From UBA1227 sp963629305 (lineage in GTDB: Bacteria; Bacillota; Clostridia; Oscillospirales; Acutalibacteraceae): a stretch of 64,000 bases of DNA. The position numbers were made by a program, and so were the translations under genes. The stretch is taken from NCBI GenBank assembly GCA_963629305.1, contig CAVGIJ010000009.1, positions 19,223 to 83,222 of the forward strand, read 5' to 3'. The notes beneath the pieces were generated by a model. It saw nothing but the letters and a program-made list of their open reading frames with translations, made no database searches and was not told the DNA's origin. Shown in pieces: positions 16,950 to 26,416 of this stretch (its first letter is position 1; the number at the start of each line of letters is the position of its first letter).

Positions 16950-17879
16950 TTAACCGCCTGTGCTAGGGAAAAGGTTGCCTATTCTTTCAAGGAGTCCTGC
17001 CATTCCCTTCATACCGTTAACCATGCCTTCCATAGCATCACCGAGACCTGAAACGATTCTCTGAGCCTGCTCAGGGTCAACCTTCTCAAGGCCACTGCCT
17101 ATTGCCTGCATAGCGCCTGATGCACTGTCAATAACACCCGGAAGCTGGTTAATCATGTTTGCTGTGCTGTCAGCAACTGCATCCATGTCAGCACCCTTAA
17201 CGCCTTCGAGCATAGCATCTGTCAACGGAGTGATTGTCTGTACAACATTTGCAAGCTGCTGTACCATACCGCTCATGATGAGACCCATATTTTCTACAAA
17301 TCCATCACCGAAGATACTGTTGATGAAGTCGCCGAGACCGCCGTTCATCATGTTAGAGAGTGACTCACCCATGCTCATAAGCATCGGAGTCATTGAACTC
17401 ATAACTCCACGAAGGTCAGAAAGCATACCTGACATGGTTCCGAGCATACTGGTAAGGTATCTCATCATACCTGCAAGGTCAATCTGGTTGATTCCTTCAA
17501 GCATTACGATAACTTGCTCAAGAAGTCTTGTGAGCTGTTCAACCATTACCGGTACATATGTAAGTGATTCTACAAGTCCGGACCAAATTGTTCCGAAGTC
17601 GCCAAACATCTTTTTGAGGAAAGGAACTACTGTGTCGAGTACCGGATCTGCGTATCTCCAAAGTACTACGAGAAGTGCTCCGCTGATAATCATTGTCATC
17701 ATTGCCACAAACAAGCAAATGATTGCGATGATAAGTCTGATGTTAGAGCGAGATCTTAATTTTTCCTGATAATCCAAGGACTTAGTTAATCTTTGAGCTT
17801 CAAGTGTGTTTGAAACACGCATGAGAGCTTCGCCGATCATCTGTTCCTCGGAAGATATGGTGCGTCTCCTGTCGTCCAT
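16950..17879 (-). CDS. Unrecognised single-pass membrane protein with methionine-rich helices
   Basis: 309 residues. The N-terminal ~45 are charged and cytosolic-looking. One long hydrophobic segment (~48-75, IIAIICLFVAMMTMIISGALLVVLW) follows, then ~230 residues of amphipathic helices unusually rich in methionine and glycine (MRYLTSMLGTMSGMLSDLRG, MLMSMGESLSNMMNGG). The pattern resembles repeating helical bundles rather than an enzyme, and I see no catalytic motif. It is monocistronic on the minus strand, with its own terminator and no obvious functional partner. Confidence 0.8.
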   Translation of the reverse strand: MDDRRRTISSEEQMIGEALMRVSNTLEAQRLTKSLDYQEKLRSRSNIRLIIAIICLFVAMMTMIISGALLVVLWRYADPVLDTVVPFLKKMFGDFGTIWSGLVESLTYVPVMVEQLTRLLEQVIVMLEGINQIDLAGMMRYLTSMLGTMSGMLSDLRGVMSSMTPMLMSMGESLSNMMNGGLGDFINSIFGDGFVENMGLIMSGMVQQLANVVQTITPLTDAMLEGVKGADMDAVADSTANMINQLPGVIDSASGAMQAIGSGLEKVDPEQAQRIVSGLGDAMEGMVNGMKGMAGLLERIGNLFPSTGG

Positions 17880-18074
17880 ATCTGTCCCTCACTTTCCTAA
17901 TAATTACAAATTTCCGAGCAGAATTCTATCCACTATACAAGGGATTATACCTTAAACGCCGAAATAAATCAATAATATTTATTCTTTTTTTGTCTTATTT
18001 TTTGAAAAAAACCATATATTTTTATGATTTTTACTCGTTTTGCACAATTTGTGTGTTTTTCGGGGTTTGCCTTT

Positions 18075-18263
18075 TTAAAGCCACAATATATTGCCACCCA
18101 AAACAGACCGAGACATATTTACAAAATCCATTTTATGCAGGCATGCACGCTTAATATTCATTGCGACCGCAAACGCCTCAACAGGCACGGCAAGCGACCC
18201 GTATATGAGGAGAAGGTTGCCCGTGGACCTGCCGATATTTTCGTTTATTATGCTTTTTTCCAT
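18075..18263 (-). CDS. Possible 62-residue small protein
   Basis: ATG 18263 is preceded by AGAGGTG at good spacing. The product begins MEKSIINENIGRSTGNLLLI and has a mild hydrophobic centre (LLLIYGSLAVPVEAFAVAM) that could be a membrane helix. I recognise no family, and overlapping frames on the plus strand are also open. It may be spurious. Confidence 0.3.
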   Translation of the reverse strand: MEKSIINENIGRSTGNLLLIYGSLAVPVEAFAVAMNIKRACLHKMDFVNMSRSVLGGNILWL

Positions 18264-18437
18264 AAACACACCTCTTTGATTAGTATTTCCCGTGAAATTG
18301 TAAATACTTTGTACAAGTAAAATAATCAGAGACGATTTATATGGTTTTAAATGGTTAAATCGCTTGAATGAGAGAGTTTTTTCTGCTAGTATAAAAGAGT
18401 AATTATAATGGCAGTTATAGGTATTATTGTTACAACC

Positions 18438-18483
18438 TACGGCTACAACGGCGCTTTGCCGTACACTCGGGTATACTGCCCGA
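18438..18483 (+). promoter_or_regulatory. Two hairpins in the glgB leader
   Basis: TACGGC (18438-18443) pairs with GCCGTA (18458-18463), and TCGGG (18467-18471) pairs with CCCGA (18479-18483), 38 bases before the glgB start. There is no poly-T, so this is not a terminator; it may be a structured leader. Confidence 0.35.
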
Positions 18484-18520
18484 TCATATTTTCAGAATTC
18501 ATTTTCAGCGAGGTTTATTC

Positions 18521-20473
18521 ATGTCAGTAAAGAACGAAGACTTATCAGTTCCCGTATATCTTTTTCATCAGGGAAACAACGCAAAGTCATATGAATTTAT
18601 GGGTTCACATAGAATAGATGAGGACACGGTTGTCTTTCGGGTATGGGCACCGCACGCTACAGCCGTGAGCGTGGTCGGTGACTTTAATGATTGGGATAAA
18701 AATACTGACCCCATGTACAAAATAAGCGACAGTCTGTGGGAAGCCGAAGTATCCGGTAAGATCCTGCCTTACACGAACTACAAATACGCTATAACCGGGC
18801 GAAACGGAAGCACTATAATGAAGAGTGATCCGTACGGCTACCATATGGAAACCCGTCCGGGTACTGCAACAAAGTTCTACGAAATGGACAACTATCAGTG
18901 GAATGATAAATCTTGGCTACAAAACCGTGCGGCAAATCGCATATACGATATGCCGGTTAACATATACGAAGTACACGCAGGGTCATGGAAACGCTTTTCT
19001 GACGGAAATCCGTTTTCCTACAGAAAACTTGCGGATGAACTCATACCGTATGTCCTTGATATGGGTTATACCCATATTGAATTCATGCCGTTGTCCGAGT
19101 ATCCGTTTGACGGTTCATGGGGCTACCAGGTATGCGGTTACTATGCCGCAACATCCCGCTACGGAACACCGGATGACCTGCGCTACCTCATAGACAAATG
19201 TCACCAAAACGGTATAGGCGTCATCCTCGACTGGGTTCCCGCTCATTTTCCGAAAGATGAGTGCGGACTTTACGAATTTGACGGTGAACCGTGCTACGAG
19301 TACGCCGACCCTAAAAAAGGTGAGCACAAATCCTGGGGAACAAAAGTATTTGATTTCGGACGCTGCGAAGTGCAGAGTTTCCTCATCTCAAACGCCTTGT
19401 TCTGGATTGAGCAGTACCATGTTGACGGGATCCGTGTAGACGCTGTTGCATCCATGCTTTACCTCAATTACGACAGAAAAGACGGCGAATGGATTCCGAA
19501 CGTAAACGGCGGTGTGGAAAATCTTGAAGCAGTTGCATTTTTGCAAAAGCTCAACGAGTTTGTTTTCCGCGACCATGACGACGTTATGATGATAGCTGAG
19601 GAAAGCACGGCATGGCCTATGGTTTCAAAGCCGACTGACATGGGCGGACTCGGTTTCAATTTCAAATGGAATATGGGATGGATGAATGACGTTATACGTT
19701 ACTTCAATCTCGACGGTCTGAGCAGAAAATACAATCACGATTGTCTCACGTTCTCGTTCTTTTACGCTTTTTCAGAAAACTTTATTCTGCCTATTTCACA
19801 CGATGAAGTTGTTCACGGAAAAGGCTCACTTATAAACAAACATCCTGGTAATCCGGATATTCCGGAGGAGTACAATGCAAAATTTGCAGGACTTCGTTCC
19901 ATGCTCGCATATATGTACACACATCCCGGAAAGAAGTTGCTGTTCATGGGCTCGGAGTTTGGACAATTCAAAGAGTGGGACTACGAAAACGAGCTTGATT
20001 GGGGCCTTCTCGAATACGACATGCACAGAAAAACCCGCGAATTCACAAAAGCACTGAACAACTTTTATCGCAACACTCCGGAACTTTGGCAAATTGACTA
20101 CAGCTGGGAAGGCTTTGAGTGGATAATTCCCGATGACAACTGCAACTCCGTTCTTGCTTACAAACGCAAAAGCGACAGGGATGAGCTTTATGTCATCTTA
20201 AACTTCACAAGCGTAAATCGTGAGGATTACCTCATGGGAGCTGATCCCGGAACATATGAAGTTGTTTTCAGTACGGATGCAAAGGAGTTCGGCGGCACGG
20301 GGTTTGGCACAAAAGGCAAAATCCGCACCGTAAAACAACCAATGCACAATCATAGCGCAAGTCTTAAATTGAAACTCGCCGGAAATTCGGCGCTTTTCCT
20401 CAAAAAAGCAGAGAATGCCCAAACAAAAAAGAAATCTCAAACAAAGGAGAATGAATATGCCCCGAAAAAATGA
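18521..20473 (+). CDS. glgB: 1,4-alpha-glucan branching enzyme
   Basis: GH13 enzyme that makes alpha-1,6 branches in glycogen. 650 residues: an N-terminal CBM48 domain (VFRVWAPHATAVSVVGDFNDW, ~25-110), the catalytic barrel with DGIRVDAVASMLY (nucleophile Asp), MMIAEEST (acid Glu) and LPISHDEV (transition-state Asp), and a C-terminal beta domain ending in a basic tail. First gene of glgB-glgC-glgD-glgA. The GAGG ribosome site precedes ATG 18521. Its end overlaps the glgC start by 17 bases, so translation is probably coupled. Confidence 0.97.
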   Translation: MSVKNEDLSVPVYLFHQGNNAKSYEFMGSHRIDEDTVVFRVWAPHATAVSVVGDFNDWDKNTDPMYKISDSLWEAEVSGKILPYTNYKYAITGRNGSTIMKSDPYGYHMETRPGTATKFYEMDNYQWNDKSWLQNRAANRIYDMPVNIYEVHAGSWKRFSDGNPFSYRKLADELIPYVLDMGYTHIEFMPLSEYPFDGSWGYQVCGYYAATSRYGTPDDLRYLIDKCHQNGIGVILDWVPAHFPKDECGLYEFDGEPCYEYADPKKGEHKSWGTKVFDFGRCEVQSFLISNALFWIEQYHVDGIRVDAVASMLYLNYDRKDGEWIPNVNGGVENLEAVAFLQKLNEFVFRDHDDVMMIAEESTAWPMVSKPTDMGGLGFNFKWNMGWMNDVIRYFNLDGLSRKYNHDCLTFSFFYAFSENFILPISHDEVVHGKGSLINKHPGNPDIPEEYNAKFAGLRSMLAYMYTHPGKKLLFMGSEFGQFKEWDYENELDWGLLEYDMHRKTREFTKALNNFYRNTPELWQIDYSWEGFEWIIPDDNCNSVLAYKRKSDRDELYVILNFTSVNREDYLMGADPGTYEVVFSTDAKEFGGTGFGTKGKIRTVKQPMHNHSASLKLKLAGNSALFLKKAENAQTKKKSQTKENEYAPKK

Positions 20474-21668
20474 ATGCATATCTATGCTGCTTGCGGGCGG
20501 ACAGGGAAGCCGTCTCGGAATCCTTACAAAAAGAATAGCAAAGCCTGCTGTTCCTTTTGGCGGAAAGTACAGAATCATTGACTTTCCGCTTTCAAACTGT
20601 GTAAACTCGGGTATTTACACAGTAGGTGTTCTTACGCAGTATCAGCCCCTTGAACTTAACGACTACATCGGCAACGGAGAACCGTGGGATCTCGACAGAA
20701 GCAACGGCGGCGTACATGTTTTGTCCCCGTATCAAAAAATTGAAGGGACCGAGTGGTACAAAGGAACTGCCAATGCCATTTATCAAAATATCAATTTCAT
20801 AGACAAGTATAACCCGGAGTACGTTGCCATCCTTTCGGGCGACCATATCTACAAGATGGATTACTCCGAGATGCTCAATTATCACAAAGAAAAAGGCGCT
20901 GCATGTACAATCGCAATGCTGGAGGTTGAGTGGGAAGAAGCCTCGCGCTTCGGACTCATGATTGTAAATGATGACGGAACCATAAAAGAATTTGAAGAAA
21001 AGCCCCAAGTTCCTCACAGCAACAAAGCATCCATGGGCGTTTACATATTTACATGGGAAAAGCTTCGAAAATACCTCATTGAGGATGAAGCCAACAAGGA
21101 CTCAAGCAACGACTTCGGAAAAGACGTTATCCCCGCAATGCACGCTGCCGGGGAAAAGCTTGTCGCTTATCCGTTTCAAGGTTATTGGCGGGATGTCGGA
21201 ACAATAGACAGCCTTTGGATGGCAAATATGGACCTTCTCTCCCCGACATCCGGCATAGAACTCAACGACCCAACATGGAAGATATACGCAAGAAGTCCAA
21301 GTGCTCCGCCTCAGTACATATCCAAAGACGCTAAAGTTCAAAACGCGATGATTGCCGAAGGTTGCGAAATAGAGGGCGACGTTGACTTTTCCGTTCTTTT
21401 TGCCAATGTAACCGTAGAAGAAGGCGCCGTCGTTCACGACTCCATCATAATGCCGGGCTCCGTAATAAAAAAAGGTGCCCGCGTTGAGTACACAATCGTT
21501 GCCGAGGACTCAGTCATCGGAGAAAACGCAGTTGTCGGAGCACGCCCCGAGGATTACGAAACAGAGAAATGGGGTATCACCGTAATCGGTGAGGGAGTAA
21601 CAATAGGCAACAGTGCAAAGGTATTACCGAAATCAATGGTATCCGAAGATGTAAAGGAGGAAGCGTAA
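20457..21668 (+). CDS. glgC: Glucose-1-phosphate adenylyltransferase, catalytic subunit
   Basis: Makes ADP-glucose, the glycogen precursor. The nucleotide-binding signature is intact (MLLAGGQGSRLGILTKR), followed by KPAVPFGGKYRIIDFPLSNC, the GDHIYKMDY catalytic segment, and a C-terminal left-handed beta-helix (YISKDAKVQNAMIAEGCEIEG onward). 403 residues. I chose ATG 20457 because AAAGGAGA sits six bases before it; ATG 20451 is too close. It pairs with GlgD, whose gene overlaps its stop codon. Confidence 0.97.
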   Translation: MPRKNECISMLLAGGQGSRLGILTKRIAKPAVPFGGKYRIIDFPLSNCVNSGIYTVGVLTQYQPLELNDYIGNGEPWDLDRSNGGVHVLSPYQKIEGTEWYKGTANAIYQNINFIDKYNPEYVAILSGDHIYKMDYSEMLNYHKEKGAACTIAMLEVEWEEASRFGLMIVNDDGTIKEFEEKPQVPHSNKASMGVYIFTWEKLRKYLIEDEANKDSSNDFGKDVIPAMHAAGEKLVAYPFQGYWRDVGTIDSLWMANMDLLSPTSGIELNDPTWKIYARSPSAPPQYISKDAKVQNAMIAEGCEIEGDVDFSVLFANVTVEEGAVVHDSIIMPGSVIKKGARVEYTIVAEDSVIGENAVVGARPEDYETEKWGITVIGEGVTIGNSAKVLPKSMVSEDVKEEA

Positions 21669-22792
21669 TGAGAGCGAACAATGTACTCGGTATCATACAT
21701 TCTCAAGCTTACGACTATACACTTCGTGAACTTACATCCATAAGAACTATGGCATCCGTTCCGTTCGGTTGCAGATACAGAATGATAGATTTCCCGCTCT
21801 CCAACATGGTAAATGCGGGAATCACCCAGGTGGGAATCATAACAAAAAACAACTTCCAGTCTCTCTCCGATCACGTCGGTTCGGGAAAACCGTGGGATCT
21901 TGCGAGAAAACGTGAAGGTATGTTTATCCTTCCGCCATACAACACATCAAATGCAGTTATAGGTCACGAATCACGTCTTTCATCTCTTTACAGTATTGCC
22001 GACTTTCTTCGCAAAGCAAGACAGGAATACATTGTAATGACAGATGCAAACTCCGTATACAATTTCGACTTTTCAGACCTCTTCCGCTTCCATACGGAAA
22101 AAGAGGCAGACATAACTTTGGTCTATAAAAACGGCAAGGTTCCGAAGTGCCCCGACCTTATGATGTTTGATATTGATGAAAATGACCGAATCACCGGCGC
22201 TTCCACAGCGCAAAGCCAAGATTTCGGTTTGGAAGCAAATTACTCTTTCAATATTCTTGTAATGAGAAAATCTCTCCTCGAATATCTTGTACGCACAGCC
22301 ATCGCGCGCAATGCAACGTCATTTGAAAGGGAAGTCATCCAAACAAACATCTCAAGCCTTAAGGTCTACGGTTATAAAGTTCCCGGCTTTGCCGAGACAA
22401 TCGACAGTCTCCAAACCTACTACAGAGTAAACATGGACTTACTTCTTCCCGAAAACAGAAAAACACTGTTTAACAAAAACAACCAGATAAAAACAAAAAT
22501 ATGCGACAATGTACCCGCTACATACGGGCTTCATGCGGATGTATCAAACTCTCTCATCGCCGACGGATGCACAATAAACGGAACTATTGAAAACTCCGTT
22601 ATTTTCCGTGATGTTTATGTTGAGGAAGGCGCAGTGATAAAAAATTCCATACTCATGCAAGGAACAAGAGTACAGAAAAACTCATCACTCAACTGCGTAA
22701 TAACGGATAAAAACTCCATCATTACTCCAAACAAGCAGCTTTCCGGAGACCCTACCTACCCGGTTTACATCAGCAAAAATATCATTGTCTAA
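21668..22792 (+). CDS. glgD: GlgD, non-catalytic ADP-glucose pyrophosphorylase subunit
   Basis: 374 residues, homologous to GlgC but lacking the GGxGxRL nucleotide loop: the N-terminus begins NVLGIIHSQAYDYTLRELTS. The rest of the fold (VPFGCRYRMIDFPLSNMVNAG and the beta-helix tail) is kept. This is the regulatory partner in Firmicutes GlgC/GlgD complexes. It overlaps glgC by one base (TAATG). Confidence 0.95.
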   Translation: MRANNVLGIIHSQAYDYTLRELTSIRTMASVPFGCRYRMIDFPLSNMVNAGITQVGIITKNNFQSLSDHVGSGKPWDLARKREGMFILPPYNTSNAVIGHESRLSSLYSIADFLRKARQEYIVMTDANSVYNFDFSDLFRFHTEKEADITLVYKNGKVPKCPDLMMFDIDENDRITGASTAQSQDFGLEANYSFNILVMRKSLLEYLVRTAIARNATSFEREVIQTNISSLKVYGYKVPGFAETIDSLQTYYRVNMDLLLPENRKTLFNKNNQIKTKICDNVPATYGLHADVSNSLIADGCTINGTIENSVIFRDVYVEEGAVIKNSILMQGTRVQKNSSLNCVITDKNSIITPNKQLSGDPTYPVYISKNIIV

Positions 22793-22814
22793 AGAAGTCA
22801 TATTGGAGGATCTT

Positions 22815-24242
22815 ATGAAGATTTTATTTGCCGCAAGTGAAGCAACACCGTTTGCACAGAGCGGCGGACTCGGTGAAGTTGCGGGAGCGCTTCCGAAAGC
22901 ACTTGCAAAAAAAGGCGAGGATGTGCGCGTAGTACTCCCGCTCTATGAATGCATAAAGCAGGAACTTCGCGATGAAATGGAATTCCTTTGCTATTTCGAT
23001 GTTCCCGTAGCATGGAGAAACCAATACTGCGGAGTTTTTAAAAGTAAAATCGGAGATGTCATATATTATCTCATCGACAACGAATACTATTTCAAGCGTT
23101 CGGGTCTTTACGGATACTATGATGATGCGGAAAGATTCACTTTCTTCTCCAGAGCGGTGCTTGAAACCATCTCTCATCTTGACGATTTTAAGCCGGACAT
23201 CATACATTGCAACGACTGGCAAACCGCTCTCGTTCCGCTTTATTACAATTCATTCTATGCAAACAGGCCGGGTTATGAGGGAATACGCACTGTTTACACA
23301 ATTCACAATATTCAGTATCAGGGAGTTTACGGAAATGAACTTCTTGATGAAGTCATAGGCATTTCTCCTTCCGACTATTCACTTCTTGACTACGACGGAC
23401 TTGTAAACTTCTCAAAAAGCGCAATAGAATGCTGTAACAAGGTTACAACTGTTTCACCATCATATGCAAATGAGATTCTTGATCCATGGTACAGCCACGG
23501 TCTCGACAACATCTTACTTAAAAATTCATGGAAGCTTGCGGGAATCCTCAACGGAATAGATGTTGAGAGCTACAATCCGCAGACCGACAAGGCTCTTCCT
23601 TGCAAATATTCAGTTTCAAGAAAAACCGGAAAAACCAAATGTAAGGCGGCGCTTGAAGACAGGTTCGGATTTGAGCACAAGCCGGAAGTGCCTATTATGG
23701 CTCTTATCTCACGTCTTGTCTCACACAAAGGTCTTGACCTCATAATAAATATGATAGATGAGCTTCTCTACAATACCGAGGTACGATTTATCGTTCTCGG
23801 AACCGGAGACTCCATGTACGAAGACTTTTTCAAAGGTCTTGCCACACGTCACCCGGACAAGTTCAGACTTGAGCTTGCATTTGACCCGGCACTGTCCAGA
23901 CAAATCTACGCCGGTTCAGATATGTTCCTTATGCCTTCAAAGAGTGAACCGTGCGGACTTTCACAGATGATTGCTCTCCGTTACGGAACCATACCGATTG
24001 TGAGAGAAACAGGTGGTCTTAAAGACTCCATAACCGATTGCGGAGACGGCAAGGGAAACGGATTTACGTTTAAAACCTACAATGCGCAGGACATGCACTG
24101 GGCAATAAACAGGTGTATTGATCTCTACTATAACAATAAAGACGCATGGAAAAAGCTTGTTACCCGCGCAATGAAGTGCGACTTCAGCTGGGAAAAATCG
24201 GCCGACCTCTACATACAGATGTACAAAGAGGCATTATCATAA
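22815..24242 (+). CDS. glgA: Glycogen synthase (ADP-glucose)
   Basis: GT5 glycosyltransferase that extends alpha-1,4-glucan with ADP-glucose. 475 residues from ATG 22815, which has GGAGG seven bases upstream; an upstream in-frame start at 22785 lacks one and overlaps glgD. The N-terminus MKILFAASEATPFAQSGGLG carries Gln where many homologues have Lys (KxGGL motif). The C-terminal donor site has MPSKSEPCGLSQMIALRYG and ETGGLKDSI. Last gene of the operon, followed by a strong terminator. Confidence 0.97.
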   Translation: MKILFAASEATPFAQSGGLGEVAGALPKALAKKGEDVRVVLPLYECIKQELRDEMEFLCYFDVPVAWRNQYCGVFKSKIGDVIYYLIDNEYYFKRSGLYGYYDDAERFTFFSRAVLETISHLDDFKPDIIHCNDWQTALVPLYYNSFYANRPGYEGIRTVYTIHNIQYQGVYGNELLDEVIGISPSDYSLLDYDGLVNFSKSAIECCNKVTTVSPSYANEILDPWYSHGLDNILLKNSWKLAGILNGIDVESYNPQTDKALPCKYSVSRKTGKTKCKAALEDRFGFEHKPEVPIMALISRLVSHKGLDLIINMIDELLYNTEVRFIVLGTGDSMYEDFFKGLATRHPDKFRLELAFDPALSRQIYAGSDMFLMPSKSEPCGLSQMIALRYGTIPIVRETGGLKDSITDCGDGKGNGFTFKTYNAQDMHWAINRCIDLYYNNKDAWKKLVTRAMKCDFSWEKSADLYIQMYKEALS

Positions 24243-24269
24243 CGAACATTTCAAAAAACAATAAAGCGA

Positions 24270-24303
24270 AACGGAGCGTGACAAACTCACGCTCCGTTCT
24301 TTG
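24270..24303. terminator. Terminator between glgA and the convergent regulator
   Basis: AACGGAGCGTGA pairs with TCACGCTCCGTT over a 5-base loop, followed by CTTTG on the plus side and CGCTTTATTG on the minus side. Confidence 0.85.
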
Positions 24304-24308
24304 ACAGC

Positions 24309-24932
24309 CTATAAAAGACCTGCTATACTGACATTCAGATAATCGTTTACCCACGATGACACAGTGCCTATGCAATCCGGTACTTTTTCCTTTGTATGCT
24401 TTCTTGCTCCCGCCTTTACGTCGTGTAGCATATTGCTTACAGTGGTTCCGAGATACGCTGCAGTGTTCATGTTGAGCGGGTTGTTGCCCATCCATGATAC
24501 CGGAAGCACACCGTGTTTTACACCGGCATAAACTACAAAGTATGTTGCAATTCCGTATACACTGATTATGTATTTCATAAGTTCATCATCTTTGCTCATT
24601 CTTGTGGCAGCTGCGATTGAGGCACGAACAATGGTATCCGTGCTCATCTCAAGATCCTCAGGGATATCGGATATTTTCGGATCCTCATCAAGCGAAATGG
24701 TGCTGTTTGAATTGCCGAGCAAAAAATCGCAACTCACGCCGTAGTAGTTTGCAATATTTACAACAAAGTCGAGGCCGCATTCACGCAATCCGTTTTCGTA
24801 ATGTGATAAAAGTGCCTGGGATATACCGAGATCCTGTGACACTTTTTTCTGACTGAGGCCCTTTGTTTTTCGAAGTTCAGTTATCTTTTCCGCGAAGACA
24901 TCAGATGCATCGCGTATACTGTTTTTAGACAT
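24309..24932 (-). CDS. XRE-family transcriptional regulator
   Basis: About 207 residues from ATG 24932. A Cro/cI-type helix-turn-helix covers roughly residues 12-70 (LRKTKGLSQKKVSQDLGISQ, then LLSHYENGLRECGLDFVV). It is followed by a hydrophobic helical region (YIISVYGIATYFVVYAGVKHG) of unknown ligand or partner. It is not phage-like in context. It converges on the glycogen operon and lies divergent from the phosphatase gene at 24988. The 55-base gap between the two starts could hold its operator, but I cannot point to a clear palindrome. Confidence 0.88.
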   Translation of the reverse strand: MSKNSIRDASDVFAEKITELRKTKGLSQKKVSQDLGISQALLSHYENGLRECGLDFVVNIANYYGVSCDFLLGNSNSTISLDEDPKISDIPEDLEMSTDTIVRASIAAATRMSKDDELMKYIISVYGIATYFVVYAGVKHGVLPVSWMGNNPLNMNTAAYLGTTVSNMLHDVKAGARKHTKEKVPDCIGTVSSWVNDYLNVSIAGLL

Positions 24933-24987
24933 ATAAATCACAACCTTACAGTATCAAATATACAATAAATCACCCTCGGAGGCAACT

Positions 24988-25677
24988 ATGAAAACATACA
25001 AGATTCATCTTATAAGACACGGTCTTACACAGGGAAATCTCGACGGAGAATATGTCGGACACAAGGATATACCTGTTTGTGAACAGGGACTTTTAAGTCT
25101 TCGTCAGATGAAAAATGAAATGACTTATCCCGACTCACCGGTTCTCTTTTGCAGCCCGTTGCTTCGCTGCAGACAGACGGCAAAAGAACTGTTTCCCGAC
25201 AAAGAGCCTATCATAATAAACGAGCTCATCGAGTATAATTTCGGCGAATTTGAAGGTCAAACAGCGGATGATCTTAAAAATAACGAAATATTCAAAGAAT
25301 GGCTTTCGGGCGGTCCGGATGCAGCTCCGCCGTTCGGCGAATCGAATGCGCAATTCGGTGCACGTATAAGCGAGGCATTTGAAAAAATTGTGGAAGGTAT
25401 GCTTAAGACAGGAGTCACGGAAGCGACAATTGTAACACACGGTGGCGTTATAATGGGACTTATGAGTCGCTTCGCGCTCCCCGAATTGCCCATGCCGGAA
25501 TGGCTCTCACCGAACGGCTGCGGATATACCGTAAGAATCACTCCGTCCCTTTGGACACACGCGAGAAAAATGGAAGTCGTTGAAGAAATACCGTATGTGG
25601 AGATCCCCGATGAAGAAAGTTACGACGACTTCGGCGATCAGATGACCGGATTCGGCTTTGTAGATATGGAGGATTGA
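24988..25677 (+). CDS. Histidine phosphatase (phosphoglycerate-mutase-like)
   Basis: 229 residues. The RHG signature (HLIRHGLTQGNLDG, residues 7-20) carries the phospho-accepting histidine. The second catalytic histidine is in TIVTHGGVIMGLM, and FCSPLLRCRQTA and EYNFGEFEG complete the family pattern. The fold fits CobC-like alpha-ribazole phosphatases, but no cobalamin genes are near, so the substrate is open. A GGAGG site precedes the ATG. The HAD gene follows four bases after the stop, so two small phosphatases share a transcript. Confidence 0.9.
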   Translation: MKTYKIHLIRHGLTQGNLDGEYVGHKDIPVCEQGLLSLRQMKNEMTYPDSPVLFCSPLLRCRQTAKELFPDKEPIIINELIEYNFGEFEGQTADDLKNNEIFKEWLSGGPDAAPPFGESNAQFGARISEAFEKIVEGMLKTGVTEATIVTHGGVIMGLMSRFALPELPMPEWLSPNGCGYTVRITPSLWTHARKMEVVEEIPYVEIPDEESYDDFGDQMTGFGFVDMED

Positions 25678-25681
25678 CACA

Positions 25682-26332
25682 TTGGCAATAAAAGGCGCAA
25701 TTTTTGATATGGACGGGACTTTGCTTGATTCCATGTATGTATGGATAGATATCGCTCCGCGTTACCTTAAAACGAAGGGCATAACAGTAACCGAGGAGCA
25801 AAGAAAACTTCTCGGAACCATGCTTCTTCAGGATATGGCAAATTATTTTATAAGCAATTTAGGCTTCACACTTACTGTTGACGAAATAGTTGCGGAAATT
25901 AATTCTATAGCGGAAAGTGCATATTTCCACGATGTAGTGGCAAAGCCCGGTATTTCAGAGCTTCTCTCGGAACTGAAAAAACGCGGTGTGAAGATGTGCG
26001 TTGCAACAGCCTCAGACCGATATCTTGTTGAAGCCGCATTGAAACGCACCGGAATAATTGATTTTTTTGACTGTATATTCACATGCGGAGAGCACAATGT
26101 CGATAAGAAAACGCCTTACATATTTGACATTGCCCGTGAGTCCCTTGGAACACCAAAAGAGGAAACCTATGTATTTGAGGATACATTGACCTCTGTAAAA
26201 ACCGTAAAATCTGCCGGATACCCGTTGGTTGCAATAAGAGACAAATGGTCAGAAAAAAACAGAGAACAAATAAAATCATTGGCGGATTTTTATGTCGATT
26301 CACCAAAAGATATAAACGTAGATTTACTTTAA
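25682..26332 (+). CDS. HAD-family hydrolase, beta-phosphoglucomutase-like
   Basis: 216 residues from a TTG codon at 25682 with GGAGG upstream. Motif I is FDMDGTLLDS, motif II MCVATASDR, motif III the Lys in DKKTPYIFDIA, and motif IV VFEDTLTSVKT. A four-helix cap follows motif I. The family covers phosphoglycolate phosphatase and beta-phosphoglucomutase types, so the exact substrate cannot be read from sequence. It lies downstream of the histidine phosphatase and ends at a bidirectional terminator. Confidence 0.9.
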   Translation: MAIKGAIFDMDGTLLDSMYVWIDIAPRYLKTKGITVTEEQRKLLGTMLLQDMANYFISNLGFTLTVDEIVAEINSIAESAYFHDVVAKPGISELLSELKKRGVKMCVATASDRYLVEAALKRTGIIDFFDCIFTCGEHNVDKKTPYIFDIARESLGTPKEETYVFEDTLTSVKTVKSAGYPLVAIRDKWSEKNREQIKSLADFYVDSPKDINVDLL

Positions 26333-26360
26333 AATTTTCCGGCGCATATACCAAAATCAA

Positions 26361-26397
26361 AAAAGGCCATCATCGTGAAAGATGATGACCTTTTTCT
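26361..26397. terminator. Bidirectional terminator
   Basis: CATCATC/GATGATG stem extended by AAAAGG/CCTTTTT, between convergent genes. Confidence 0.82.
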
Positions 26398-26416
26398 GTT
26401 ATTCAATTTAATTTTC

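Larger units (their letters stand above)
17880..18520. other. 640-base gap before the glycogen operon
   Basis: AT-rich, between two divergent genes. It holds a possible small minus-strand ORF (18075-18263), a TATAAT at 18404-18409 without a clear -35, and two hairpins before glgB. I see no larger gene. Confidence 0.6.

Noticed and set aside
18521..18600. cyclic di-GMP riboswitch near the glycogen operon or cyclases
   Set aside because: No GEMM-type core was seen in the leaders at 12860-13040 or 18400-18520.
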